The translations under genes and the position numbers were made by a program. Positions 17,965 to 26,735 of a DNA stretch of 64,000 nt are shown here, piece by piece. Each line of letters opens with the position of its first letter. Positions within the stretch are counted from its first letter, which is position 1. Source of the stretch: Marivirga aurantiaca (GTDB lineage Bacteria > Bacteroidota > Bacteroidia > Cytophagales > Cyclobacteriaceae); assembly GCF_016679925.1 (NCBI RefSeq), contig NZ_JAEQBW010000015.1, positions 1 through 64,000 of the forward strand. The letters are read 5' to 3'. The notes under the pieces were generated by a model that did no database searches, was not told the DNA's origin, and saw only the letters and a program-made list of their open reading frames with translations.

Positions 17965-18085
17965 GATTGTGGGGGATCAACCTGAGTTACAAAAGTTTTG
18001 AGCTACCGGAATTCGGATGATGATCAAAAACAATCTGTTAATATTGGATTTATTATTGTGCTAAATATTTAAAATCCTCAGAGGT

Positions 18086-18910
18086 TTAAGCCTGTAGTTG
18101 ATCGAGTCCGACATCACATCGACTGATTTGATGCTTTCTTGTTTCATTAAAAATTTCAAAATTAATTTTCTCGCCATCCCGGCTTTGCCTTAAATGGAAC
18201 AGATGATACTGAATTAATCGGAATTTAGGAGTAAATACATCATAGCCCAAAAGCTTCAATCTGTATTCAGGATCAACATCTTCACCTACACAAGGCATTT
18301 CATAGCGCATATCGAAGCCATTAATAGCATAAAGGCCATCTTTATGAACAGAAAAATTGCATCCGAGCACTCCTTTCTTTGTGCTCCCTAATGCTTTATT
18401 GATGCTTTCGAAAGGAAGGTAGATTGCTTTCTCCACATAACGAGCTTTACCTCCAAAACTTTCCATTAATAAGGAAGGAAGCCATCTGTTCAATTTTCCT
18501 TTGAGAATGTTTTCCGGTGTAAGGGATTTACTTAATTTTTCCGAAAGATTGACACGCCTGCCCGCTACAATTCTGTTTTTTCTGGAAAAATGAAGATGGT
18601 CATGTATGAAATGACGGTGTGGAATGCAGTCTCCATCAATAAAGATAAGATAATTGCTTTCAGCAGCTAAAACTGCTTGGTTCAGGATTCGGTTTTTACG
18701 AAATCCCTGGTCTTCGTGCCAAAGGTGTTTTACAGGAAAAGAATAATTCTTCTTAATAGAATCAATTTCATTTACGACCTCTTTTTTAGAGCCATCGTCT
18801 GCTATTATTGCCTCAAAGTCCTTTTCCGATTGCATTTGCAATGCAGCTAAAATGAGTTTCAGGGCTTTGGGGTTGTTGTAAAAGGAAATTATAATGGAAG
18901 CGCGCTTCAT
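18086..18910 (-). CDS. GT2-family glycosyltransferase with GT7-type C-terminus
   Basis: A 274-residue glycosyltransferase, GT-A fold. It has SIIISFYNNP at the N-terminus, IIADDGS near 35-41, the metal-binding IDGDCIPH near 92-99 and GEDVDPEYRL near 212. The C-terminal GCNFSVHKDGLYAINGFD segment resembles the Glyco_transf_7C (galactosyltransferase) module. It is predicted to add a sugar to a lipid-linked or LPS glycan on the cytoplasmic side; donor and acceptor are unknown. Its start overlaps the preceding glycosyltransferase stop by 4 bases, a coupled pair. Confidence 0.85.
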   Translation of the reverse strand: MKRASIIISFYNNPKALKLILAALQMQSEKDFEAIIADDGSKKEVVNEIDSIKKNYSFPVKHLWHEDQGFRKNRILNQAVLAAESNYLIFIDGDCIPHRHFIHDHLHFSRKNRIVAGRRVNLSEKLSKSLTPENILKGKLNRWLPSLLMESFGGKARYVEKAIYLPFESINKALGSTKKGVLGCNFSVHKDGLYAINGFDMRYEMPCVGEDVDPEYRLKLLGYDVFTPKFRLIQYHLFHLRQSRDGEKINFEIFNETRKHQISRCDVGLDQLQA

Positions 18911-20001
18911 TTGTTTAGGATTTCATTATAAAGTCTATAATAATTTTCTGCCATTGCCTTCTTGCTGAATTCAAGGGATAAGTTCCATGCATTCTCAATC
19001 ATATTGTTTCTAAGTTCTTTATCTAGTATCATTTTATTAATTAAAGTAGCCAACATTTCCGTATCGCGGACAGGAGCCAGTAAGCCTGTTTGCTCATGTT
19101 TTACCAATTCAGGAATTCCTCCTGCTGCTGTGGCCACAACTGGCACCTTTGACGCAAATGCGTCAATGATGCTCGTGCCTAAGCCCTCAGTTTCAGAACT
19201 TATAAAAAATATATCCAATGATGGAAGAACTTCATTAATGTTTTGAAGAAAGCCCGTCATCGTAATGTATTCATCCATTTTACTTTGAGTAATGTAGGCC
19301 CTGATTTCATTCTCAAGTGGTCCTTTTCCAATAATGAAGAAATGTACTTTTTTGCTAATGTTTTCAACCATGTGCCTGGCAGTGTCCACAAATGTAAAAT
19401 AATCTTTATGTGGGGCAATGGCACTACTGTTTCCTATAATGGTAATGTCCTCATTAATTCCATAAGTAGTTCTCAGGTAATTGCTTCCCTGAAACCCTTC
19501 AAACTTTTGGTGGTCAATGCCGCTATGAATGGTAATGCAGTTTTCAGGATATCGCAATTTGGGTTGTACAATATTCCTGATGGCATCGGAAACACATGCA
19601 ATTTTCTTTAAGCTCTTTATATTGTATTTGTGCTGTGACAATATGTTGTTTTTTAAAGGGAAATCTACCCTTCTGCTAACAATAATCGGAGTAGGGTTAC
19701 CCAATAAATAGGAAATCCAGGCAGTAGCATGAGAGCGGGAACTATGGGCATGCAATAAATCTATTTTCAGGTGACGGCACAGTTTATTTAATTGTAAGCC
19801 CGATTTAATATCAAAAGAATTTTTCATGGCAATAGGGAAGAAGCGGAATTTTTCCTTCTCACAATATTGCTCGAATGCTGAACCGGGTCTTCCTGCAACA
19901 AGTGGGTTAATTCCTTTAGTACGTAATTCGCCAATCAGATAGGCAATCTGTTGCTCGCCACCTCTCCATGAAGATTCGGAACTTAAATGTAAAACATTCA
20001 C
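18907..20001 (-). CDS. GT4-family glycosyltransferase
   Basis: A 364-residue GT-B enzyme. The N-terminal domain opens with LHLSSESSWRGGEQQ, which includes the acceptor-side Gly loop; the C-terminal domain has SAIAPHKDY near 195 and the E-x7-E type donor motif SSETEGLGTSIIDA near 273-286. Start is GTG at 20001; the promoter at 20018-20046 leaves a short leader to it. It leads the two-gene minus-strand unit with the GT2 gene and is divergent from the methyltransferase gene. Confidence 0.87.
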   Translation of the reverse strand: MNVLHLSSESSWRGGEQQIAYLIGELRTKGINPLVAGRPGSAFEQYCEKEKFRFFPIAMKNSFDIKSGLQLNKLCRHLKIDLLHAHSSRSHATAWISYLLGNPTPIIVSRRVDFPLKNNILSQHKYNIKSLKKIACVSDAIRNIVQPKLRYPENCITIHSGIDHQKFEGFQGSNYLRTTYGINEDITIIGNSSAIAPHKDYFTFVDTARHMVENISKKVHFFIIGKGPLENEIRAYITQSKMDEYITMTGFLQNINEVLPSLDIFFISSETEGLGTSIIDAFASKVPVVATAAGGIPELVKHEQTGLLAPVRDTEMLATLINKMILDKELRNNMIENAWNLSLEFSKKAMAENYYRLYNEILNK

Positions 20002-20017
20002 AATTTTAAAATTTTTA

Positions 20018-20046
20018 CAAAGTTAAACTTTTATCTTTGAAGCAAA
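20018..20046 (-). promoter_or_regulatory. Promoter of the GT4-GT2 pair
   Basis: On the minus strand TAACTTTG (20018-20025) matches the -7 element and TTTG (20043-20046) lies 17 bases upstream. The predicted start is about 10 bases before the GTG at 20001. Confidence 0.55.
20032..20039 (+). promoter_or_regulatory. -7 element (TATCTTTG) of the methyltransferase gene
   Basis: An exact TAnnTTTG match ending 18 bases before the ATG at 20058. The upstream -33 is not clear. It lies between the -7 and -33 parts of the opposing promoter. Confidence 0.5.
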
Positions 20047-20057
20047 ACTAATTAAAG

Positions 20058-20786
20058 ATGCATCAACATATTCCTGAGAACACTTCTAAAAATACCCATA
20101 ATATAGTTTTCGAATTGTTAAATGATTCCGGTGATCCGGGCAAAGTGCTGGATATTCCTTCCGGGGCAGGGGCTTTTACCAACAGGTTGATCAATCAAGA
20201 AAAATCTGTATACTCAGCTGATATCGAGAATATTATGAAGGTTGAAAACCCTAATTTTGCTGTAGCCGATATGAATAAAGTATTACCTTATGACAATGGT
20301 TTTTTTGACAGTGTAGTATGTATTGACGGAATAGAGCATTTGGAGAATCCTTTCTTTTTTATCAGGGAATGTAGCAGGGTGATCAAACAGGAGGGTCAAA
20401 TTGTTATCTCCACACCTAATATTAATTCTTTCAGGTCGCGGTGGAGATGGTTCTGGACCAGCCACCATAATAAATGTAAAGTGCCTTTAAATGAAGAAAA
20501 ACCTACCCCTTTGCATCATATTAACATGATGTCGTATCAAAGGATGAGATATATTTTGCACACAAATGGCTTTAAAATTGTGCAGGTAAAAACCAATCGT
20601 GTTAAGCTGATAAGTTGGATTTATGCAATATTTATCCCTTTTAGCTGGGTATTTACCAACTGGGTCTTCAAAAAAGAAGAAAAGGACAAGGTACAGCGGA
20701 AAAATAATCAGGAAATTCTTTCCACGCTTTTTAAAACTCCATTGTTATTTGGGGAAACAATGATTATTAAAGCCATCAGGAAGTAG
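20058..20786 (+). CDS. Class I SAM-dependent methyltransferase
   Basis: A 242-residue protein with a Rossmann-type methyltransferase domain: VLDIPSGAGAFTNRL (motif I) near 34-48, SADIEN (motif II) near 56, VCIDGIEHLENPFFFI (motif IV) near 89-104, and QIVISTPNINS near 117. The C-terminal third has hydrophobic segments (about 190-206) that may associate with the membrane. In a glycan cluster it could methylate a sugar or terminate chains, but the substrate cannot be read from sequence. Its 3' end overlaps the convergent GT2 gene by 11 bases. Confidence 0.8.
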   Translation: MHQHIPENTSKNTHNIVFELLNDSGDPGKVLDIPSGAGAFTNRLINQEKSVYSADIENIMKVENPNFAVADMNKVLPYDNGFFDSVVCIDGIEHLENPFFFIRECSRVIKQEGQIVISTPNINSFRSRWRWFWTSHHNKCKVPLNEEKPTPLHHINMMSYQRMRYILHTNGFKIVQVKTNRVKLISWIYAIFIPFSWVFTNWVFKKEEKDKVQRKNNQEILSTLFKTPLLFGETMIIKAIRK

Positions 20787-21546
20787 CCTTCTTTTTTAGT
20801 CTGTATAGTTTTAAGTATTTCAGGTATTTGTAGCGGGAATGTTTCAAGCCGATGATTAAGCCGTAATAACCATCCATAAAGCCCAGTTTTATAATATATA
20901 CTTTTATAAAAGAGATAATTGGGTATAGCATTAAGTGAGATATGATGAATACTCTTTTGTTTTTTCTAAATGACTCCTGGGCAGCAATGGAAGTAAATTT
21001 TTCTATTTGTCTGTCATGCTGCTCTGTATTCTGATAAGTGTAATGCAGAATTTGACCCTTTAAATTCTGCAATGTGCTATTTTCACTTAGAATTACTTTG
21101 TCATGCGGATTTGTGCCACCCCATTTACCCAAGGATTTATTCCAGAGTCGTATTTTAAAATCAGGATACCAGCCACCATGCCTGATCCATTTTCCACAAT
21201 AATTATTGAGTCTCGACATATAATACGCATCAGCAATTTCCAGTTCGGATGATTTAATTCGTAAGATATGTTGCTGAAGTTCTGGATTTAATTCCTCATC
21301 GGCATCCAGCGAAAGAACATAGTCAAAAGTTGACTGCTCCATTGCAAAGTTCTTTTGCTGGACGTGTCCTTCAAATTTATTTTTAATAAATAGTACCTTC
21401 TTAAATTGGCAAGCAATTTTTTCGGTTCTGTCAGTAGAAAAACTATCTACCACTACTATTTCATCTGCCACTTGTTCAAGTGATTTCAGGCACCTTTCAA
21501 TATTGGCTTCTTCATTAAAAGTAATAACAGTAGCAGATAACTTCAT
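20776..21546 (-). CDS. GT2-family glycosyltransferase, WaaE/KdtX-like
   Basis: A 256-residue GT-A enzyme: ATVITFNEEANIERCLKSL at the N-terminus, VVVDSFSTDRTE near 36-47, SLDADEEL near 82-89, and the SRLNNYCGKWIRHGGWYPD segment near 110-128 typical of the WaaE/KdtX branch that glucosylates LPS inner core. A hydrophobic stretch near 205-235 may contact the membrane. Core-oligosaccharide transfer is a family-based inference. It is convergent with, and overlaps by 11 bases, the methyltransferase gene. Confidence 0.85.
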   Translation of the reverse strand: MKLSATVITFNEEANIERCLKSLEQVADEIVVVDSFSTDRTEKIACQFKKVLFIKNKFEGHVQQKNFAMEQSTFDYVLSLDADEELNPELQQHILRIKSSELEIADAYYMSRLNNYCGKWIRHGGWYPDFKIRLWNKSLGKWGGTNPHDKVILSENSTLQNLKGQILHYTYQNTEQHDRQIEKFTSIAAQESFRKNKRVFIISHLMLYPIISFIKVYIIKLGFMDGYYGLIIGLKHSRYKYLKYLKLYRLKKKATS

Positions 21547-21649
21547 ACTAAAAGAAATGAGTATTTAATTGGAGGGCTAAAATTAATCCTTTTATTTTGA
21601 TCCATAAAGGTTTTTAAGCTTTGTTAATAATTTCATATTCAATTTAACA

Positions 21650-21962
21650 AACGCGTCAACCGCAGAATTTATCACAAAAAAAGACAGTGTATTCCCGGGA
21701 GTTTAATAGTAGAAATACATGAAATGAGCATAAATATTCGAGGGCGAATTTATACCAACCGCCAGATGAATATTTATCGCGAATTCCATGTGGTAACTTA
21801 AAACGAACATATACACATGAAATGAGCATAAATTTTAGAATCCTTAACATACCAACCGAGGATGAATAAAATTTATTGAATTCTCCCGAAGGGATCCCTT
21901 TGGGGCATACCGCTAAGGCGGTACAAGTTGTGACCATTGACAATAAACATATACACATGAAA
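21650..21962. repeat. Degenerate direct repeats with palindromes in a 410-base non-coding stretch
   Basis: The gap 21547-21956 has no convincing gene. An 18-base element occurs identically at 21718-21735 and 21816-21833. ATACCAACC recurs at 21752-21760 and 21849-21857, and GAATTC at 21781-21786 and 21878-21883, all offset by 97-98 bases. A 17-base element at 21806-21822 recurs at 21946-21962, where it supplies the start codon of the next gene; a 43-base insertion lengthens that second unit. The insertion holds palindromes (AGGGATCCCT, and TACCGC pairing with GCGGTA). A third, more decayed copy may begin near 21650 (CAACCGCAGAATTTATC). It resembles a degenerate interspersed or REP-like element. 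Confidence 0.65.
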
Positions 21963-23042
21963 ATATTAGTTATTAGTAATTACAGAACTACAGTTACAGC
22001 AAGACCAGAGGCTGAAATATTTATTGGTTTGCAGGAGAAAGGACATGAAGTAACCATTATGACCTATGGGGATGCTGATTACAATAAAAAGTTTAAAGAG
22101 AAAGGTCTAAAGGTCATTCCCTTTCATCCTACCAAAAAAAGGGATAAGGAAAGTATAGCATTTATCAGAGAAGAGTTGATCAGAGGTAAATATGACATTT
22201 TGCAGATGTTTAATAGCCTGGCGTATTTCAATGGAATTCCAGCGGCAAAAGGATTGCCTGTAAAAGTAGTTTTATACCGGGGTTATACCGGAAATATTGC
22301 ATGGTATGATCCGTTTATGTACCTCAAATATTTTAATTCAAGAGTAGATGGCGTAGTTTGTTTAGTAGAAGCTATCAGGAAATTATTTGTGAAAAATGCA
22401 CCCTGGGCCAAACAGAAATTCAGAACAATCAACAAAGGTCATGATATAGGATGGTATAAGATAGATAAGGAATTTGATTTGAGTCCTTTTGGTGTGAAGA
22501 AAGATGATGTAAGCTTTATTTGTGCAGCCAATGATAGAAAAATGAAAGGCGTTGTTCACTTGTTAAAGGCCACTCATTATTTGGATGAAAATACACCTAT
22601 GCACCTTTTTCTGGCTGGGAATGGAATGGGTAAACCGGAATTCCAAAAACTTATCGATGAAAGCCCTCTGAAAAAGAATATTCATTTACTTGGATTTAGG
22701 GATAATATACTTGAAATAGTAAAGGATTGTGACGTATTTGTGTTAGCTTCTCTTTATGGTGAGGCTATCACCAAGGCTGTTATTGAAGCCATGTCATTAG
22801 GGAAAGCCCCTTTGATCACCGATATCCCTGGCAATGTAAACCTTGTTATTTCAGGAGAATCCGGGATAGTAGTTCCACCGGCAAATGCTAAAGCGCTTGC
22901 AGAAGGGATGAAAACCTACATCTCCAATAGGGAACTGATTAGGAAATATGGCAAAGCGGCTCAAGATCGTATTCAAACTGTCTATCATACCAGCAAGACT
23001 GTTAAAGAATTTGAGGAGTTTTACAATGAACTGCTTGGGTAA
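21957..23042 (+). CDS. GT4-family glycosyltransferase
   Basis: A 361-residue GT-B enzyme. It starts MKILVISNYRTTVTARPEAE, has the donor-domain opening SFICAANDRKMKGVVHLL near 185, and the motif LASLYGEAITKAVIEAMSLG near 261-280 including the two conserved Glu. The ATG at 21957 matches the usual GT4 start; the frame extends 27 codons upstream through the repeat region and reads as non-coding. Its leader carries the direct repeats. It is followed co-directionally by an FkbM methyltransferase. Confidence 0.87.
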   Translation: MKILVISNYRTTVTARPEAEIFIGLQEKGHEVTIMTYGDADYNKKFKEKGLKVIPFHPTKKRDKESIAFIREELIRGKYDILQMFNSLAYFNGIPAAKGLPVKVVLYRGYTGNIAWYDPFMYLKYFNSRVDGVVCLVEAIRKLFVKNAPWAKQKFRTINKGHDIGWYKIDKEFDLSPFGVKKDDVSFICAANDRKMKGVVHLLKATHYLDENTPMHLFLAGNGMGKPEFQKLIDESPLKKNIHLLGFRDNILEIVKDCDVFVLASLYGEAITKAVIEAMSLGKAPLITDIPGNVNLVISGESGIVVPPANAKALAEGMKTYISNRELIRKYGKAAQDRIQTVYHTSKTVKEFEEFYNELLG

Positions 23043-23179
23043 TTAACTATTCTTGATAATTTTATAATTAGTGAGTTGGATTTATTAGAGCTTTAGCTTT
23101 ATTTAAATGTTTTTCATTTCGTTTGTTAGAATAATTATATTATCATTGTTTCTCGATTTTTGACAACGGATAATATTAA

Positions 23180-23992
23180 ATGAAAAAACTCTTCACTCAG
23201 GCGTATAAAAAAATGATATTTAACTTATCCGCACAAAACTCCATATTATTTCTCTCATATTATAAGTATTTTTATAAACCGGCAAAGGGAAGCCTGGCTT
23301 GCTTTTATGATAAGGTATCAAAACATTTGGACAATACTTTTGTCATTCAAGTAGGTGCTAATGATGGTATAAACCACGATCCTATACACAAATATATTAA
23401 AAGGGATCGTTGGAAAGGTGTATTGGTTGAACCTCAACCTGATGTATTTCGCAATCAATTATTCCCACTTTACCTTATTGATAAAGGAATTTATATGGAG
23501 AATATAGCCATTAGTGATGAGATTGGCCTAATGGATATGTATAAAATAAGCTTTACCACCGAAAGATGGGCTACAGGATTAACTACTTTTAATAAACCTA
23601 CCTTGGAAGCCAAAGTGGATAACGGGGATATTGATACAATCTCTAAAAGAAAGAAAATAAAAGTACCGGCAAAAAAATCAGATTATATTAATCAGGTAAA
23701 AGTAGAAACTAAAACTTTTGATTTTCTACGGGCTAAATATCAAATTGCAGAAGTAGATGTATTGCAAATTGATGTGGAAGGGTTTGATTTTGAAGTGATT
23801 AAGCTATATGATTTAAGTAAAAATAAGCCCAAAGTAATTGTGTTTGAAAGCAGGCACTTAACGGAAATAGAAAGTTCAGAAGCAGAAGCCTATTTTATTG
23901 AACACAGTTTTACTGTTAAAAAAATAAAAGGAGACAGTATAGTAGTGAGAAATGATTTTAAGTTTGGGATGGATTTATTAAATGATTATTGA
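23180..23992 (+). CDS. FkbM-family methyltransferase
   Basis: A 270-residue protein with the FkbM methyltransferase pattern: FVIQVGANDGINHDP near 54-68 (SAM-binding motif I), GVLVEPQPDVF near 79-89, and VLQIDVEGFDFEVIKL near 194-209. FkbM proteins O-methylate sugars or polyketides; here the setting suggests O-methylation of a surface glycan. It starts 137 bases after the GT4 stop and ends 8 bases before the end of the convergent GT4 gene. Confidence 0.87.
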   Translation: MKKLFTQAYKKMIFNLSAQNSILFLSYYKYFYKPAKGSLACFYDKVSKHLDNTFVIQVGANDGINHDPIHKYIKRDRWKGVLVEPQPDVFRNQLFPLYLIDKGIYMENIAISDEIGLMDMYKISFTTERWATGLTTFNKPTLEAKVDNGDIDTISKRKKIKVPAKKSDYINQVKVETKTFDFLRAKYQIAEVDVLQIDVEGFDFEVIKLYDLSKNKPKVIVFESRHLTEIESSEAEAYFIEHSFTVKKIKGDSIVVRNDFKFGMDLLNDY

Positions 23993-24000
23993 GGGGAGGA

Positions 24001-25125
24001 TTATTTTCTTTTTTTCAGTTGTTGAATTTGTAATGACTCCTTAAAAAATGACTCGTAATTATCAATAGTGTTTTCGATAGAGAATTTTTCAAAGGCAGTT
24101 TCATATCCCTTTTTGATGATTTTTTTTCTTAGTTGTTGATCTGAAACGGCTTTTTTGATTTGCTCTGCAAAATCCTCATAATTTTCGTTTTCATAAAGTA
24201 AGCCGTTCTCTTCATGCTGTACCACATCTTTTATACCTGAATAGTTAGTCGCTACTACGGGAGTTCCCATCGCCATACTTTCCACCAGAGTTAAGCCAAA
24301 ACCATCCATAGTGGAGGGTAATACATTTACGTTCATCAAGGTATAGTATTGAATTACTTCGGCCTTATCTTCAATGATTCCCGTACAAATTACTTCTTGA
24401 GGAACATCCAGAATATCGGGTTCATTGGGAAATCTTTCTCTATAACTTTCTTCATCCAGCCCTACATAAAGCACTTTCCATTCCTTTGGCAAGTATTGAA
24501 GAGCTTTTACTAACTGTGGTTGGTTTTTATACCTTGCTACACAACCGATAATAATATCATCTTCTCTGTATCCTAAGTTATGTTTTAGGCTATTACTTAA
24601 TTCATTATTGAATACGTATTGGTTGGTAGGGGTGCCATTGTGGATTACCTTGATCTTTGCAGGTTTTATACCTCTTTCAACAAATATTCTTTTTAGCTCA
24701 TGACTAACTGTAACAAGGTAATCGGAAAAGTAATTATTGAAAATATTTTGAAGAAACTGGTTAATACCCGGCATCTGTTTTGGGTGCTGCCTTCTGGTTT
24801 GTACGATCAGTACTTTTTCTTTTCGGAATAAATTAATGAGTGGGCCCAAATACCTGTCGTTACTAGCTTGCGCATTGATTATTTCTATATTTTCTTTCGC
24901 AATCAGTTTTCTAACGCTCTTTCTTGTCTTGTTATCAAGCTTTCCGTTAAATGGAAGTGGAATAACATTCACATCTTCTTTTTTTATCAAACTTTCAAGA
25001 AATGAATCTTTCTTCAACCCAATCCATACATTATGCCCTTTAGCCCCCAGTCCATTGGCTAAATATGATATACTGTAAGTTGAACCAGCAATTCCACCCT
25101 GAGAGCAAAGAATTAGAATATTCAT
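24001..25125 (-). CDS. GT4-family glycosyltransferase
   Basis: A 374-residue GT-B enzyme: ILCSQGGIAGSTYSISYLA at the N-terminus (acceptor-side Gly loop), a central VIHNGTP segment near 160, the donor-domain opening IIGCVARYKNQPQLVKAL near 192-209, and PSTMDGFGLTLVESMAMG near 276-293 with the conserved Glu. Sugar and acceptor are unknown. It closes the glycan island, oriented against the FkbM gene and away from the sigma factor gene. Confidence 0.87.
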   Translation of the reverse strand: MNILILCSQGGIAGSTYSISYLANGLGAKGHNVWIGLKKDSFLESLIKKEDVNVIPLPFNGKLDNKTRKSVRKLIAKENIEIINAQASNDRYLGPLINLFRKEKVLIVQTRRQHPKQMPGINQFLQNIFNNYFSDYLVTVSHELKRIFVERGIKPAKIKVIHNGTPTNQYVFNNELSNSLKHNLGYREDDIIIGCVARYKNQPQLVKALQYLPKEWKVLYVGLDEESYRERFPNEPDILDVPQEVICTGIIEDKAEVIQYYTLMNVNVLPSTMDGFGLTLVESMAMGTPVVATNYSGIKDVVQHEENGLLYENENYEDFAEQIKKAVSDQQLRKKIIKKGYETAFEKFSIENTIDNYESFFKESLQIQQLKKRK

Positions 25126-25215
25126 TTAAAAATTACTTTAAAATTATGAAATTTAAAGATATAACCTTATCATTTATTTTCGGTTATATACTTTAAAAGA
25201 ATAAAATCGTTAAAT

Positions 25216-25806
25216 ATGTCAGCGGGGGAAAGTATGTCATACGAAAGCAAAGATAAACAAAGGGTTTTTAACAAGGAATTTATGCCGCATATTGATGCGA
25301 TGTATAACTTCGCCTATCGCCTTACTTTAGATGAGGATGATGCAAAAGACCTTGTGCAAGAAACTTACCTAAAGGCATTTCGCTTTATTAAATCTTTTGA
25401 AGAAGGAACAAATGCGAAGGCATGGCTTTTCAGGATTCTGAAGAATAGTTTTATCAATAACTATCGAAAAACAAGTAAACAACCCAACAAGGTAGATTAT
25501 CAGGAGGTTGAATCTTATTATAATTCTGAGTCGGTTGATGAAAAAATAACTACTGATTTAAGGGTGGAAACTGTCCAACATATGATTGGTGATGAAATTA
25601 CCAATGCATTGAATTCGTTGGATATTGATTTCAGGACAGTTATTATTTTATGTGATCTTGAAGGCTTTACCTATGAGGAAATGGCTAAAATTCTTGACAT
25701 CCCAATTGGTACAGTAAGGAGTAGACTTCATAGGGCAAGAAACTTGCTAAAGGAAAAGCTGGTCAACTACGCTACTTCAATGGGCTATAAGGATAAAAGG
25801 AAATAA
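25216..25806 (+). CDS. ECF-type (sigma-70 family) RNA polymerase sigma factor
   Basis: A 196-residue sigma factor with regions 2 and 4. Region 2 reads MYNFAYRLTLDEDDAKDLVQ through KAWLFRILKNSFINNYRK (about 29-90). Region 4 reads LDIDFRTVIILCDLEG through EEMAKILDIPIGTVRSRLHRAR (about 135-178), the second part being the -35 recognition helix-turn-helix. No sigma 1.1 or region 3 is seen. It is followed by a small zinc-finger anti-sigma gene, then gmk and nadD, all co-directional. Confidence 0.9.
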   Translation: MSAGESMSYESKDKQRVFNKEFMPHIDAMYNFAYRLTLDEDDAKDLVQETYLKAFRFIKSFEEGTNAKAWLFRILKNSFINNYRKTSKQPNKVDYQEVESYYNSESVDEKITTDLRVETVQHMIGDEITNALNSLDIDFRTVIILCDLEGFTYEEMAKILDIPIGTVRSRLHRARNLLKEKLVNYATSMGYKDKRK

Positions 25807-25922
25807 TTCAATTAATATATTTTTTGAGAACTAAACATTCGGCATATTTGTATTACACAAATAACATCTCAAAAAGGGATAAAACTTACATCTCTGATAA
25901 TTATTAAATTGATTAAGAACTT

Positions 25923-26159
25923 ATGGAAGTAGAGGACAAACAAAAATGCTTTGAATTGCTGCAGTTGGTCATAGACGGACAGGCCACTCAGCAACAGACA
26001 CTTGAGTTGGAACAGCATCTTTCCGATTGTGAAAATTGCAGAGCTGAATTTGAACTCAGCCAATCAATTAAAGAAGGGTTAAAAAGTCGACTTAAAAGAC
26101 CTAGCGTCCCATCTGAATTAGCTACTTCCATCCAGTCCAAAGTATTAGAAATCGTTTAA
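25923..26159 (+). CDS. Small zf-HC2 anti-sigma factor without membrane segment
   Basis: A 78-residue protein with a zinc-binding anti-sigma signature, HLSDCENC near residues 32-39 (H-x3-C-x2-C), preceded by a helix containing Cys8. No membrane segment follows, so unlike most ECF anti-sigma factors it should be cytoplasmic and could sense redox or zinc directly. It lies 116 bases after the sigma gene and 3 bases before gmk. Pairing with the adjacent sigma factor is inferred from order. Confidence 0.8.
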   Translation: MEVEDKQKCFELLQLVIDGQATQQQTLELEQHLSDCENCRAEFELSQSIKEGLKSRLKRPSVPSELATSIQSKVLEIV

Positions 26160-26162
26160 TAA

Positions 26163-26735
26163 ATGAATTCCGGAAAAGCCGTAATATTTTCTGCACCTTC
26201 AGGTGCGGGCAAAACCACTATAGTGAATTACCTCCTAAAAAAAATCCCGGAATTGGGTTTTTCTATTTCTGCCTGTACAAGAGATAAGAGAGGTAGGAAG
26301 GAAGTTGATGGAGTAGATTACTATTTCCTTACAGTGGAGGATTTTAAAACTAAAATCGACAATAACGAATTTGTAGAATGGGAGGAAGTGTACGAAGGCA
26401 ACTTTTACGGAACCCTTAAAAAAGAGATTCAAAGGATTTGGGACACCGGTAGCCACGTGATATTTGATGTGGATGTTAAAGGAGGGCTGAAGCTGAAAGA
26501 ATATTTTGGAGATAAAGCACTTTCTATTTTTGTAAAAGTACCTTCTTTGGAATTATTGGAAAAACGATTGAAGGAAAGAAATTCTGAATCATCCTCCAGT
26601 TTGTCCCAAAGGCTCTATAAAGCTAAATTTGAAATGACTTTCGAAAAGCAGTTTGATGTAACGCTTGTCAATGAAGACCTGGAATCCTCTTTACAAAAAG
26701 CAGAACAAATTGTCAAAGAGTTTTTGAATAGCTAA
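26163..26735 (+). CDS. gmk: Guanylate kinase
   Basis: A 190-residue enzyme phosphorylating GMP to GDP with ATP. P-loop [11 protein letters not shown] is near residues 8-18; the GMP-binding segment [20 protein letters not shown] is near 36-55; the lid segment contains [14 protein letters not shown] near 139-152. The start is 3 bases after the anti-sigma stop and the stop codon shares one base with the nadD start, so all are likely one transcript. Confidence 0.96.
   Translation: MNSGKAVIFSAPSGAGKTTIVNYLLKKIPELGFSISACTRDKRGRKEVDGVDYYFLTVEDFKTKIDNNEFVEWEEVYEGNFYGTLKKEIQRIWDTGSHVIFDVDVKGGLKLKEYFGDKALSIFVKVPSLELLEKRLKERNSESSSSLSQRLYKAKFEMTFEKQFDVTLVNEDLESSLQKAEQIVKEFLNS

Noticed and set aside
21547-21956. 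The repeats as a CRISPR array
   Set aside because: The units are about 98 and 140 bases, imperfect, only two to three copies, and there are no cas genes nearby.
21656-21958. A 100-codon open frame on the minus strand
   Set aside because: It runs exactly over the direct repeats, its translation repeats with them, and it has no recognisable domain. It is explained by the non-coding repeat structure.
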